Origin: Osedax frankpressi
Taxonomy: Eukaryota; Annelida; Polychaeta; Sabellida; Siboglinidae
Length of the DNA: 64,000 nt
Direction: 5' to 3'
Assembly (NCBI GenBank): GCA_964035775.1
Contig: OZ038314.1
Span: 16,727,035 to 16,791,034 of the forward strand
Shown: one piece after another, positions 1-38,821 of the stretch
Layout of the letters: each line of letters starts with the position of its first letter
Numbering within the stretch: the first letter of the stretch is position 1
Position numbers and translations under genes: made by a program
Notes under the pieces: generated by a model
The model's database searches: none
What the model was told of the DNA's origin: nothing
The model's input: only the letters and a program-made list of their open reading frames with translations

Positions 1-1111
1 CATCAAGGCATTTTGTTACAGGTATAACTGCAGCTGCTTTACAATCTCCTTTGTTCAATGAAGATTTTCCAAAGTAAGACTTATATTAATGTATATATAA
101 TTTGAATTTATTACCATATTAAATAATAACTAAATATAATTATAAGATGTGTAATCTTTGTTATACATTCTATATTAAAAAATACACATCTTTATATATA
201 AATATTATAAGTGTAACTGGATACATAAGATTTTTTAATGAACAATTAAGTAATTATTATCCATGTTATTATTGTAATAAATAACTATCAAGAAATTATA
301 ATAACAAATAAATGCATAGTAACATTGATATAAAAATGTTCTTAAATAATATTGAAATATATGTTTTTTAGTTTGAGAAACTGAAAATAGAAAATACATT
401 AACATTTTAATGAAATAATATTATCATATTAATATAATCATACTCAATAGTTATTCCTATATATTTACAAATATTTAATTATTATTATTTATATTAATAT
501 TCTATAAGTATATAATGTAATTTAATTTTATAATATAATTCGACAATTAAAATGTACTCAACTATTAAAATTATATATTTATATTATAAAAATATCTAGT
601 GTAAATATCAATTAAGTAAAGTCATGTGTAAATAAAATCTGAATTTTGCCATAATAATCGTTAACTAATTAATGTAATTAATGAACTCGAATATAAATTT
701 ATATATATAATAATTAATTAATGTGTATAATAATTTGTAACATAATAATTTGTATATAATAATTAATTAATTTATCAAATTTAATTGATATTAAATTTAA
801 TTAATTTCTAAAATGAATTAATATTATTTTTATTGAATTAGTTATTTGAATTACGCTGGAATAGAATGCAAATTGCCAGCCAATTGATCCACTCGATTGA
901 CGAAACTGGTAAGTTGAGTTTTCATACACTTATTTTTATATTTCTTATAAATGTATTTCAGAGAATACTTCTCGTAACTCGGGATCATTAATTAAAATGA
1001 ATATAAATATTCAGCATACGTAAATATATAGATTCATAATACACTGAAGTGTGCGTTAAGTGCGTCAAACTATAAATCTTAGTAATATTTATTAATTAAA
1101 AGAAATATCAG

Positions 1112-1173
<62 letters not shown>

Positions 1174-2630
1174 ATCTATATATATATATATATATATATA
1201 ATTATAATATATAATATATTAAACTTATAATATATATGTAATATCATTAATTTATCATTTAATATATTTATTATATTGTTAATACTTAACTTATTATTCT
1301 AGTTAATGATGCATAAAATATAACTTATAAATTATTTATATAGTTATAAATAGCATATTTATATATAGAGAAATCCATGTAATATATCCATATATCGTGT
1401 GTTTTCATGCAAGTTTAGATAATAGAATATGTTTACATTCCTATGCCACTAGACCTCTACTCGTATTATGATTATAGTATGGGTCCGATAATATTTGCAT
1501 AATAGATTAAAATTATGTCACCTAATACTTTTAAAGCACTCATATCAAATCTATCATATTGCCTACCAACAAACATTCAAAATAAGTGAACTACGGCCTC
1601 ATTAAAACCTCATCTCTACGCCCACGTCACTTCGTAATACCCGGACATAGGTAGAAACTACGACGGCTACGGATATCACAGGGGTTGGTGGTCCAGAGAA
1701 GACAGCCGTCAGTTCAGGATCCTCTCCAAGTGCTACGTCAAACAATACTCCAAATTCTATGTGCCGCAGGTGAAACGAAAGGTTATACGACGTAAATAAC
1801 GGGGGGGGGGCACCAAATTCGTTATGTGCCTAGCCGATATCACAACATATTATAATAACGGCCTAGTGCTATGCTTTAGGAAAATAAAGACCGTCGTATG
1901 TGTTGATAACTACATTTAGGCGGTATTTTATATTATTATCTAATTCGCTTATAAGATATTTGAATATCATTAGTATTGTTATTCGGTTAAAGTTCAACAT
2001 TATAATAATTATATAATACAATTGAACATATGAGTTGTATAAATAATCTACTTTCAAGTAAAAATTCAACCGATATACAATATACACTATGTAATGTAAA
2101 CTGTACATTGTACACTTGGTAGACTGTACAGTGTACACTGTACACTGTACAGTGTACAGTGTACAATTGGTAGACTGTACAATATTCACTCTACATTGTA
2201 CGCTGTACATTGTACAGTGTACAATGTACAGTGTACAGTGTACAATGTACAGTGTACAATGTACAGTGTACAATGTACAGTGTACAATGTACAGTGTACA
2301 ATGTACAGTGTACAATGTACAGTGTACAATGTACAGTGTACAATGTACAGTGTACAATGTACAGTGTACACTGTACATTGTACAATGTACAATGTACAGT
2401 GTACAGTCTACCAAATAATCCCTATGACCATTATACGTTTTTATTAATATTATAACATTGATATATTTACTCTTGTAGTTGGAAGGATTTACAGCTATGG
2501 CAGATGGTATGGCTGATTCAGCATCTATTGATATATGTTACAAGGTTAAAATAAGTAAAATATATGTATATACATATACACCATTCAAACACTGAAGTAT
2601 ACTATTATGATATAGGTATATAAAGTATAT

Positions 2631-2661
<31 letters not shown>

Positions 2662-3250
2662 GAATTTGATTTATCATCTAATTTATTTTTAGAATTATTG
2701 AATTAAGGGAAATCAATTAATTGCCTGGTGAAATTTCACAGTTATATTTATAGATTTATTTGTAATATTGAACTTAACTATAATATATTGTATTAAAATA
2801 TATCAATAAATCGATAAAAAAAGTGTGTAAAAACAAAACTATATCTAACAGGCATTCAAAGATTATGAAAAATCTCTTTCAAAGAAAGAAGATATGATTC
2901 CGATTGATAATGTTTCAAGGGAACAACTATTTTTCTATAATGCAGCTCAGGTATTATAAATAAGAGATTATTCTTAACGGTCATAATTAGATTACATTCT
3001 AATGTAATATTACATTATATAATATTGTTGATAATAATATATTGGTTATATAAACAATTACTATTTATAGGGATTCTGCAGTAGGATAGATAAATCATCG
3101 GTATGGAAAAAACTACTTGATTCGAAATCCACGCCTGATAAATTCCGTATTCTGGGAGCATTCCAGAACTCAAAAGAATTCGGCCAAGTCTTCCAATGTG
3201 GACGAGGTACAACTATGAATCCGGGAACTAAATGTTCAATTTTAAAATGA
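1..3250 (+). CDS. M13 neprilysin-like protein, C-terminal part, zinc site degenerate (5' end outside window)
   Basis: Six exons can be followed: 22-73, 842-908 (or 865-908), 1651-1769, 2479-2544, 2852-2950 and 3071-3250 with the TGA at 3248-3250. The translation follows the C-terminal half of neprilysin/ECE peptidases: ITAAALQSPLFNEDFP matches the family's AGILQPPFF block, HSIDETGRNYDGYG matches the HGFDDTG block, then GWWSREDSRQFRI, the YVKQYSKFYVP block, and the final FRILGAFQNSKEF to CSILK. Known family zinc ligands are HExxH and ExxxD. Here the HExxH position reads SQLIH and the ExxxD position reads DGMAD, and the catalytic His of VHSPGNFR is Lys. It is therefore very probably not a working metallopeptidase (inference). 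The reading frame breaks by one base inside exon 2 if its first acceptor (after 841) is used. A second AG at 863-864 restores the frame (junction PKMQIAS) but drops about seven residues. It is convergent with the chitinase array. Confidence 0.8.
1114..1206. repeat. (TA)n microsatellite with a short (TG)n core
   Basis: Almost pure TA dinucleotides interrupted by a TGTGTGTGTGT stretch near 1163-1175. It lies in the intron between the 908 donor and the 1651 acceptor of the M13-like gene. No other feature is seen in 910-1640 apart from AT-rich intron sequence. Confidence 0.9.
2101..2412. repeat. TGTACA palindromic satellite in the M13 intron
   Basis: A run of roughly 14-bp units of the type GTACAGTGTACAAT, each built from the self-complementary hexamer TGTACA alternating with GTGTAC and ATGTAC. 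The borders carry variants with TTGGTAGACTG on the left (2116, 2168) and GTCTACCAAA on the right (2406), that is, the flanking words are inverted relative to each other. All six reading frames stay open through the array only because the repeat lacks stops, so the apparent proteins here are artefacts. It sits in the intron between exons ending at 1769 and starting at 2479. Confidence 0.9.
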
Positions 3251-3978
3251 TACTAATTGATTTTATTAATTCTTATTATAATAAATAATAGCATTTAACC
3301 CGTATATAATGTTATCCTTTTAACAATAGGTTATTTTCTATTGATAGTAAAAATATAAAATCATAATTGTAATAAGTATTATTATAAAAATAGAATTATA
3401 ATGAAAATGAAGTGATTTACCATATAAAACTAGATTTGATACAGAATAAATATGTATATTATTATATGTTATTAGCACAATATGAATTATTTAATTAACG
3501 TAATACAATACAACATATGAAAATATATATGATACTACATAATATGTATGTTATAACTATATTAATTAGACATTTATAACATAACGAATTATAATATACT
3601 ATAAAATAATTAAAATAAAAATCTTACTAGAATTTTGCCAATGCCCTAATTCCAGACCTAATTTAACTACTAAATGGCCTGTCATGAATAAATCAATTTA
3701 ACAATGTATTTTAATTTACATGCATGTATATTATTATCTTTAATCTGCTAATTAATGAATATCTTATTTTAGTTAATACCGCATTGCTCCAATATATTGG
3801 ATAAACACATTCGTTATTTATTTGGAATATTGAAATACTATTATTTAGTATATATTTCCATTTATCACTTCAATATATTAATTTAGTTTATGTTATTAAA
3901 AAATCCATATATTTATTATAAAATGTGTAAGTTGTGATAAGAATATAGCTGCGAGTACAATTAATACATATGAGTATA
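3251..3978. other. Short intergenic region between convergent genes
   Basis: AT-rich sequence between the stop of the M13-like gene (3250, + strand) and the stop of the GH18 array (3979, - strand). Several AATAAA-like words occur on both strands (for example near 3285 and 3445), as expected for two facing 3' ends, but none can be proven as a polyadenylation signal. No coding potential seen. Confidence 0.6.
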
Positions 3979-30775
<26,797 letters not shown>

Positions 30776-31124
30776 CTGTATTATAAATTTAGAGTATGGT
30801 TCTACATAGAATTGGTTCTACATAATGTGCTGTTTAGAGAAATGTGAATTCAATTTCAAGAATAGATTATTATAGATGATATCTACTATTTTGAAGATAT
30901 CCGATAACTTAATATTTAGTGTATATAGTGTTACATTAGTGTTTTGTAAGTTAGTGTATAGCGAAATGGATTAGCATTTATATGTTCAATTGTTTATTGT
31001 AAATCATATATCAATTTTATAAGAAAAACTAAATTCAATAGAAATTATAAATTAATTATATACTATAAATTATATAGCAATAACAATTGTATTGCTAAAT
31101 AACGCTATCGCATTACACTTTTAT

Positions 31125-31503
31125 ATTGTTTTTCAGTCAAAAGATACACCAACCTAAGAAAATAACGAGGACAATACGATTTGGACACATCGTAATCAAC
31201 GCCGTTTATCGTAATGACGACGAACAATACAGTGGATAGACGAGTTAGAAATGAAGTAGGCGGGCAGAAGTTAGTAGAGGCGAGCGGTAATTCGACACCT
31301 TCCAGCAAGTATCGAATAACGGACGGAGTTGCAATATTTTACTGCTCACGTTTCGGAGTGGATCCGCGAAATATGTGTTGTTCCAATCACTATGTATTAA
31401 AATATTGTAATTCTTACATATGAAGATATAGTTTACCCTGATCATGCTATCGTCTGTGTACCCTTCTTGGTCATAACCTAGTCTATATAAGGATGAGTAC
31501 ATT
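31125..31503 (-). other. Possible 5' exon region of the GH18 array (unresolved)
   Basis: This block is clearly richer in GC than its flanks and open in several frames, so it probably contains exons. On the minus strand one frame encodes DQVTMYSSLYRLGYDQEGYT (about 31503-31437, donor AGG|gtaaac). Another holds a hydrophobic run SFLTRLSTVLFVVITINGV that could act as a signal peptide (about 31250-31190). A plus-strand frame at 31214-31423 is also open from an ATG. None of the donors joins exon 30775-30541 in a fully convincing way: phase 1 is required, and only a weak A|gtgtaa near 31116 supplies it. I could not choose between these readings. Confidence 0.35.
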
Positions 31504-31566
31504 GTTACTTGGTCTACTAAATATAATAAGAAAGTAATCAGAACTCGTATAAAATATTAAATAATT

Positions 31567-31607
<41 letters not shown>

Positions 31608-33790
31608 TATGTTTATATATTACTCTGATAATTTGAAAATAGTGAGTAATATGAACAATTATAATCATCGGAAGAAATACGATATGTAAAGCAAATAGTC
31701 GATAAATTAAATACTAAAATCTTTTATTGTCGATAATTTGGCAATTTCGTGGAGTGATATTATTTTCGGTATGATGTTAGATATATATATAAAACTATAC
31801 TAGTGAAAACAAGGTACGATTTAATGAAAATGTATATAATAAAGGTGCATTTAATGGCTATTATAATCTTATAATCATTGTATTGTTGTCATCTAATGTT
31901 TTACAGTGTGGTAAATGTTAATTAATTTAAAATAAATTTAGAGTGATTATTTATTGGTATTCTTCATTATTTAAGATATTTACCTTTTAAATAAATTAAA
32001 TTTATTGGAGATTTCATTATGTATATGGTACACGCTATAATATACTTATGAGTACAGTTGCAAACAATACAATATATTGATATTTAAAATGTTAATATGT
32101 TCTTATAAAAATGTAATCTTTTCACATGTTACAAATATTTTTGAATCATTTAGAAATAATATAGAATAAGAATAATTACTTTATATCGAATATAACTCAG
32201 CTAATACGGTTATATAATAGTTTTGTAAAATTTGATGTGTTAACAAAAAATTTAAAGTACATAATGTAAATCATATTATTAATAAACTAAATAACCTACA
32301 AATTTTATTGTGAAATTGTTTACAATATTATTCTTTACATATTTTTATTGATATAGAATATTTATTATTACGAACATACACTCGATATATTATAACGAAA
32401 TGATATTGAATAGAAATTGCATACCATTAAGTATAAATTATAAACAGATTCGGCATGATTTCATATAACTGCTATAATAAGGAAAAAATATTAGGATTAT
32501 ATCAATAACTCTAGATACTTATTAGATATCTTCATATATAATATTTAATAATATTTTCTTTAAAATATTATATGGTAGTTTTGCGCATATGTCCCATACA
32601 ATTGTAAGTATGGCATAATTGCATTCATTACTGACTAATAATTAATTGACAAATACGAAATGTTACTGTAAATGTATTTGTTTAAATTCATATTATAAAT
32701 TTTTATATATATATATTATATTATACTAACAAAAAATTGTAATATTGTAATAATGTTCATCTCTTTTTCATATATAGTTCTTTTTAAAATATAGGTTTTG
32801 AACTTATCTTGTAAAACTTCTATTTATAACCAACGTCAACAGAAAAATTAAAGTAAATGGGGAAATGCATATTTTAATACAATATAACAATTATTCATAC
32901 CATACCTATATGAAATCAACTTGGAAATATCTGTTAATACTACCAATATACATAAATATAAAAGTTTTTAATAAATATAATATCCTTATGTAATTATAAA
33001 ATTAACTGATTTATAATTAAAAATAAATATTTATTTTAACGTTAAATTAAATAATTTATAATGCAATTGTTTAAATATAATTAATATTATAGTTAAATAA
33101 TCTTAGCCAAGATGATCTAACTAAACTTTTTTATAAATCATCAAACTATTTTATTCTCGTATACATTTATCCTGGTATTATAATAACTATAGTTATCGAT
33201 TATAAAAACATTATTATTTATAAATTAACGATTTAAACATCGTTCTAAATAAATGATCAGATTTTAATATATACATTATTATATAAATCATTTAATTTAA
33301 TAATTACTTCAGTATATAGAATATTTATATATTTGAAATATACTAATACTCCTAGGCTATTACTATTATTATACAAAAGTGGCTATGGCAATTGCTATTA
33401 ACCAAGGAAAATAATTTATATAGCAATATCTTTTATTTAATAACAGATATTTTCAAATACGTTATTGATCTAAATGTTTTAGATATTCTTTGATCTCAAT
33501 GTAGATTTTATTTAATACACACCAATATTTCCAAATATATACCATAAAATAGTATAACACATTTTAATATTATATATAATATTATAATAATTAATAATTA
33601 CATTTTAATATTATATATAATATTATAATAATTAATAATAATTAATGATAAATAATAGTATTGATATATTTATTTATTAGATATACTAAGTAAAAAAGTA
33701 AACATATTATTTATAATTAAGTTGATGTACCTATATTTAAAAATCATCAATATATGAATAATCTAAAATTAACTTAATTCCATAATATTG
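31504..33790. other. AT-rich region without recognised genes
   Basis: A (TA)n run at 31570-31602, and otherwise simple AT-rich sequence. No exon-like blocks, no recognisable transposon protein fragments. A word similar to the inverted repeats described at 33792 (TTAGCCAAGATGATC) occurs at 33105-33119. Confidence 0.5.
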
Positions 33791-33791
33791 G

Positions 33792-33816
33792 CTAATAGCC
33801 AAGATTATCAAGATAC
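33792..33816 (+). repeat. Left arm of a 25-bp inverted repeat pair
   Basis: CTAATAGCCAAGATTATCAA followed by GATAC. The reverse complement is found at 44194-44218 with two mismatches. The arms enclose about 10.4 kb containing a coiled-coil gene and two different transposase remnants. A convincing target-site duplication is not visible. Confidence 0.55.
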
Positions 33817-33859
33817 CTAATCGCCTATCTCGTCTATATGATTTTGACATACGCATTTT

Positions 33860-33920
33860 GAACACTTTTTTCCGGAAAATTTGTTCTAAACTAATCAATT
33901 ATTCCGGAATAATTTGTTAC
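33860..33920 (+). repeat. TTCCGGAA-bearing subterminal-type repeat, left
   Basis: AACACTTTTTTCCGGAAAAT followed by TTGTTCT, then ATTCCGGAATAATTTGTT. The first word is matched in inverted orientation by AGAACAAATTTTCTGGAAAA at 41382, at the far side of a cluster of the same TTCCGGAATAATT words (41080-41410). Such arrays are typical of the subterminal regions of CACTA-type transposons (established for the superfamily); linking it to the transposase at 38.8-40.5 kb is inference. Confidence 0.5.
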
Positions 33921-34004
33921 AATTTGGAAATATTATTAATAATATATTTTCATGATTGTATTTATCAGTAAAATAAGATTATTATGAATATTTTTATTTA
34001 AAAT

Positions 34005-37000
34005 TTAGTTCAAAAATAGTAATATATACAAATACACATGTGATGATGGGTAAATTGCGGCTAGTATTCTTGCGAATTGTCTGTGTCTGAAAATACATTT
34101 TTTAGTATAATAGAAATAATGCAAAAATTATTTTATAAATATTAATTATATTATAATTCTTCAAACAAATTAATATACATAATTGTTAATTGCTTTACAG
34201 ATATATTTAAATATTGTTTGACTTATTTTTAATATACATTTGTAATATTAACCTGGTGAGCTGTAACTTTATATTGCACATTGTTTCTGCAATAAATAAT
34301 AAAATTTTGTAAGAATTTAATTTATTTATTCCGACCATATAAACCAGGCCTATTATGCATATATGCATGTATAATTGGTTAACGTGATTACTAATTATTC
34401 AAACTAACTGGATTCATATTTAATAATATTATTAGATAATATTTAAAATTATAATATATATTTATAAAAATATAATATATTGGAAATTAAGGAATATTAA
34501 ATTTAGAAATTATATTCTATAATAATATATCTAAAATAAAAATATGTGACTTTACAAATTAATTACATTCATGTATAAATGTAAAGTTCTTACATAAACT
34601 AGTAATTAGAATTTCATCATTAACAAATTACTACCGTTTATTTCATGTTTGGAGGCATAACATCATATTGAACCGTAGGAATATTCTTATTAGGAATATA
34701 TAATTTGTATATTATAGTATGTAATCTACTATTTAGATGATATATATATTAAGAATATATACTAGCTTTGTTCTGGTAATATATTATTCAATATTAACCT
34801 TCTAATTTTTCAACTTTTTCCTTTTTTTCGAGTTCTATATTTAAATGAATAAAATTATTTATTTCATTAATTAAGTTATTATATATAATAATCAAAAATT
34901 ATGACAAATTCATTCGTAATTTTTAATACATTTTGTATACTATATATATATATATATATATATAATGAGGTGATGTATTACCCCGGTTCATCTTATTTAA
35001 ACTAATATATAATATATTCAATATTAATTTTATTTTTTAGCACAAAATTATACAAGAAAGTTATATATTAATTTATTAACCTTTCACGTTGTCCAGTTCT
35101 CCAACTTTATTTTCACATTATAATCGCACAAATTAATAATTCATAAGATTCGTTCCTTACAAAAAATATAAATTGTATTATAAACTATATATTAAATACT
35201 ATATAAAAAACATGCCAGAGTAAATATTTAAAATCCAGATTTTATATCCTATTCTACAATTTGTGAATATTAATATCATTTGTGAGTACAAACTATTTAG
35301 TGGATAGATTTGATTCTGGGATATTGTTTATGATAATTTTTAACCTCAAAATAATCTTACTCAAAGTATATGTTCAATATCATATAAAGAAGATAATAAC
35401 TAATATTATTAACCTTTTCATGCTCCACTTATTATAATAGATATAAAGCTGTTATTAATTAATTTATCTAAATCCGAACAAGATAAATTAAATTTATTTT
35501 TGTAAATATCTAAAAAATATTATAGAATTATTAATAAATAATTTCATTAAATATTTTCAAATTAGTTAAATAATAAATGTGTAATGCTTTAAATAGTTTA
35601 TAATATCAATACTTTTATGAAACTAATGTTTGTTAAATAAGGAAAAATAATAATAAATAAAAAAATTCTAAAGGTATAACTTAATTATATTCAAATATAA
35701 TAGAATAGAGCTTGGCGCGAATAAATGCTGGTTTTCTGATTTCTTTTGAACCCTTCCCTTGATAAGAAAAAGTATCCAAAATATATATGGGTCTAACTTA
35801 CGCATGATATTTGTAGCAAGATGTTTTTGAGTTCCATTTATAGTTTTCAATTGCTTAATCTTATGAATAATAATATTTGAATTAATATTATAAATCAATA
35901 TTGACTTTACACATGTACAATAATAGTGTATATTAAATTACTTATATGTTAAAATATAAATGTTAATATAAAAATATCTATTATACTAACACTTTCAGTG
36001 TTTCCTTTCTCTATATCTTGCAGACATTGATAACATGGAATGTCATCCTGAACTATATTATGTTTATTTTTAATGGTATACATTATTTCAGCATGACACC
36101 TTAGTATTAGTTCTTGTTCTAAAAGTATAATAAATTGGTTAAATAAAATAAATATTTATAGATACATTTAATATTTAATTAAATTTAACTTTCACAACAA
36201 TATGTAAATAGAATAGATTAGATTTTATATAAATATATTATAACGTTTCTTGAATTGTTCAGTAACAAATACCAATATCTCGTTATTTAATGTTTCTAAA
36301 TCTTGTTTCTAGAAAGGAAATTAGGGAATAATACTTTAATCAACAAAAACTTTATATAGTTATAGATACTTCTATACACAAAAGGGTTTAATTCATTATA
36401 ACCGTGGCAACTTCTTTCATTTTTTTAATTTCTATTTGATCATTCTGCCTTTCAGGGAACCTCTATAAATAATTTATTCTATTATATACAGAGTAAATTT
36501 GTTAAGGCTAACAAATCATTATTCATTAAAAGTGTATAATGAATAATATATTTTAAATAATATTAATAATGTAATGCTATGATAATGATAATTCTAAGAT
36601 ATTGTCTCGAGTATTCAGAATTGATGGGTATAAAGGGAACATCGAAATTATATTACAATTATTCAATAAATATGAATACAAATTAAAGCAATAGATAATA
36701 AAGTTTAAGATAACTAGACTATGATATCCATATAAGAAGAAATCCAATATTGAAGCATTACAAATCTATTATATATAATATTAGTATATAAGTAAATTTA
36801 CATATGAATTCTAACTCTGTAAATGTTTTCAACCATGACTTCTGCAACTGAATTATATATATTCGGTATCTGATTCATCTTACAAATTAAATACATATCA
36901 TATATAGTTTATAGGAAGTTAAAAATATATATATACTAGTATATATAATATAAAATTAAACGTTTATAAAATAAATATGATACATTTTCTAAATTATAAT

Positions 37001-37798
37001 CTTTTAAATTATCACTATTTAAACCTTAATTAAATATTGGAGGTTGCAAATTATTCTTTCTTTGTTTTTTTTTCTGCAAACATAATTATGAATATCATTT
37101 ATTTTGATATTAATGCCTACACTTTTGATAATTGATAATAATTATTATTATAGATTTATATATTCATATGATTTACAATGTTATCTAATATACTAACGCA
37201 TTGGTGAATCTTTATCATAATCTTCATAATTTTCTTCCAATCTATTTAGTTGTTTGATCTTCCTCCTATAATAATATATCAATGAAATTATTTACGTTTT
37301 AGTTTATGCACTTAAATATAAATATTAAAATAAATTATTAAATAAAATAACTAAATACATTATATTTTAGATTATAATAGGTGAATATTTAATAAATAGA
37401 TGAAATCAAAATATACATAATATTCAATATTGAAAACAATATGATAAACCGTAAATATATAAACCATATTAACCATATAATACATATTATTATATTGTTA
37501 TGGTAGCTTAATTATTACATTTACATACAAATAGTTTATTACTGTTGTATATATTTTCAAATAGTATATTCTATAAATTAAGTGTAACAATTGGCTTATA
37601 ATTGTATATGTACTATAAAAATGTGATACTTTATAATATTGTTCAATTTTATATTAATAATGTATTATAAAATAAAATAAACAAATATATTAAATTATAT
37701 GTATAGTATAGTAGTACAATACAGTATAGTATACAATACATATTATAATTCATATTAAATATCAGTTACTTTTTATCTTGATCCAATACTGATGACAT
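34005..37798 (-). CDS. Unknown small coiled-coil protein, ten exons
   Basis: Exons in order: 37798-37770 (ATG at 37798-37796, MSSVLDQDK), 37265-37198, 37073-37025, 36869-36816, 36462-36403, 36308-36245, 36118-35991, 35859-35802, 34286-34253, 34086-34005 (TAA at 34007-34005). All have AG acceptors and GT donors and join in phase, except between the second and third exons, where the third exon starts in a run of nine A and one base is lacking. The protein of about 208 residues is Lys/Glu/Gln-rich with helical stretches (KIKQLNRLEENYEDY, NDQIEIKKMKEVATKQDLET, FVTEQFKKQQELILR) and one CYQC pair. I do not recognise the family. Ten matching splice junctions make a real gene likely, either a host gene or a second gene of the surrounding transposon. 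Confidence 0.6.
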
Positions 37799-38821
37799 TT
37801 TTATGAGTAAATTAAATTTAAATATTCTATAAAAATATTAAAATACTCTGTTTATTTGTTATTATTATTATCTCAAAATCTTTGGTTTTATAATATATTT
37901 ACAGATATTTAAATAAATGATCTTTTATTTACAAAAATAAATACGACAATAGTTGTATTATATAATAATAATATATAATTCAATATATATTGAAAGTAAT
38001 CTATTATATAATAATTATCATTTAAAAAAATACATTGAAATAATGTAACATAATTATTTTGTAATAATAGTGATAATGAATGGTAAATATGGTTTTATTA
38101 TTACTTTAAATAAATATTCTTACAAAGTTTGGAAATATATTCATCAAAAAACGGTAATCTTATTATATATATATAATTAATTTATATAATATTGTATAAA
38201 TTAATTAATTAATTTTAGCATCAGCTTACATTTCTGATGTTACACCACTGGATGTATCTCCAATGTTTTGAATATGAAGGCATAACTGTTCTATGTATGT
38301 ATATTATAAATATATTATGAAAGAATATATATATATATATTAAATTGATCGACGACTTTAATTTTATATATATTTTTTAATAAATAAAATTATGTTTATA
38401 CGGAATATACTATTAGCCATTTTAAAAAATGTATTATTGTTTATTAAATAAATTAAATGTGGTATAATGTTAATAAATATAATATATAATGTAATATAAT
38501 ATAATATAATATATAATAAATAATTATATTCTGAAAATATAAATTTAATGAACTCTTAAGATTGTTTTAATTTTCTGGTATTCATAATACATCATTTAAT
38601 GTATTTTAATTTTTCTGATCCTAATATAATGTAATATCAAGTTAATCAATTATAAACGTTATACCTATTTACAATAACTACATCTTAGAATCAAGAACAG
38701 AGTGACTTACTGATTCATCTGTATCATCACTTAAGTCAGTTGATATCTTAGGTTATATATAATTATTATTCTGTATATCTAGTTTCACTGACTAAGATAT
38801 AACTCTATTTTTTATCAAAAC

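Noticed and set aside
1869-2455. Several overlapping open frames with TVHCTLY or VQCTMYS repeats
   Set aside because: They are produced by the stop-free TGTACA satellite in all frames and have no start context or homology.
31214-31423. 69-residue plus-strand frame with several Cys (SRFGVDPRNMCCSNH)
   Set aside because: Overlaps minus-strand exon candidates on the same island; no splice or homology support, so not called as a gene.
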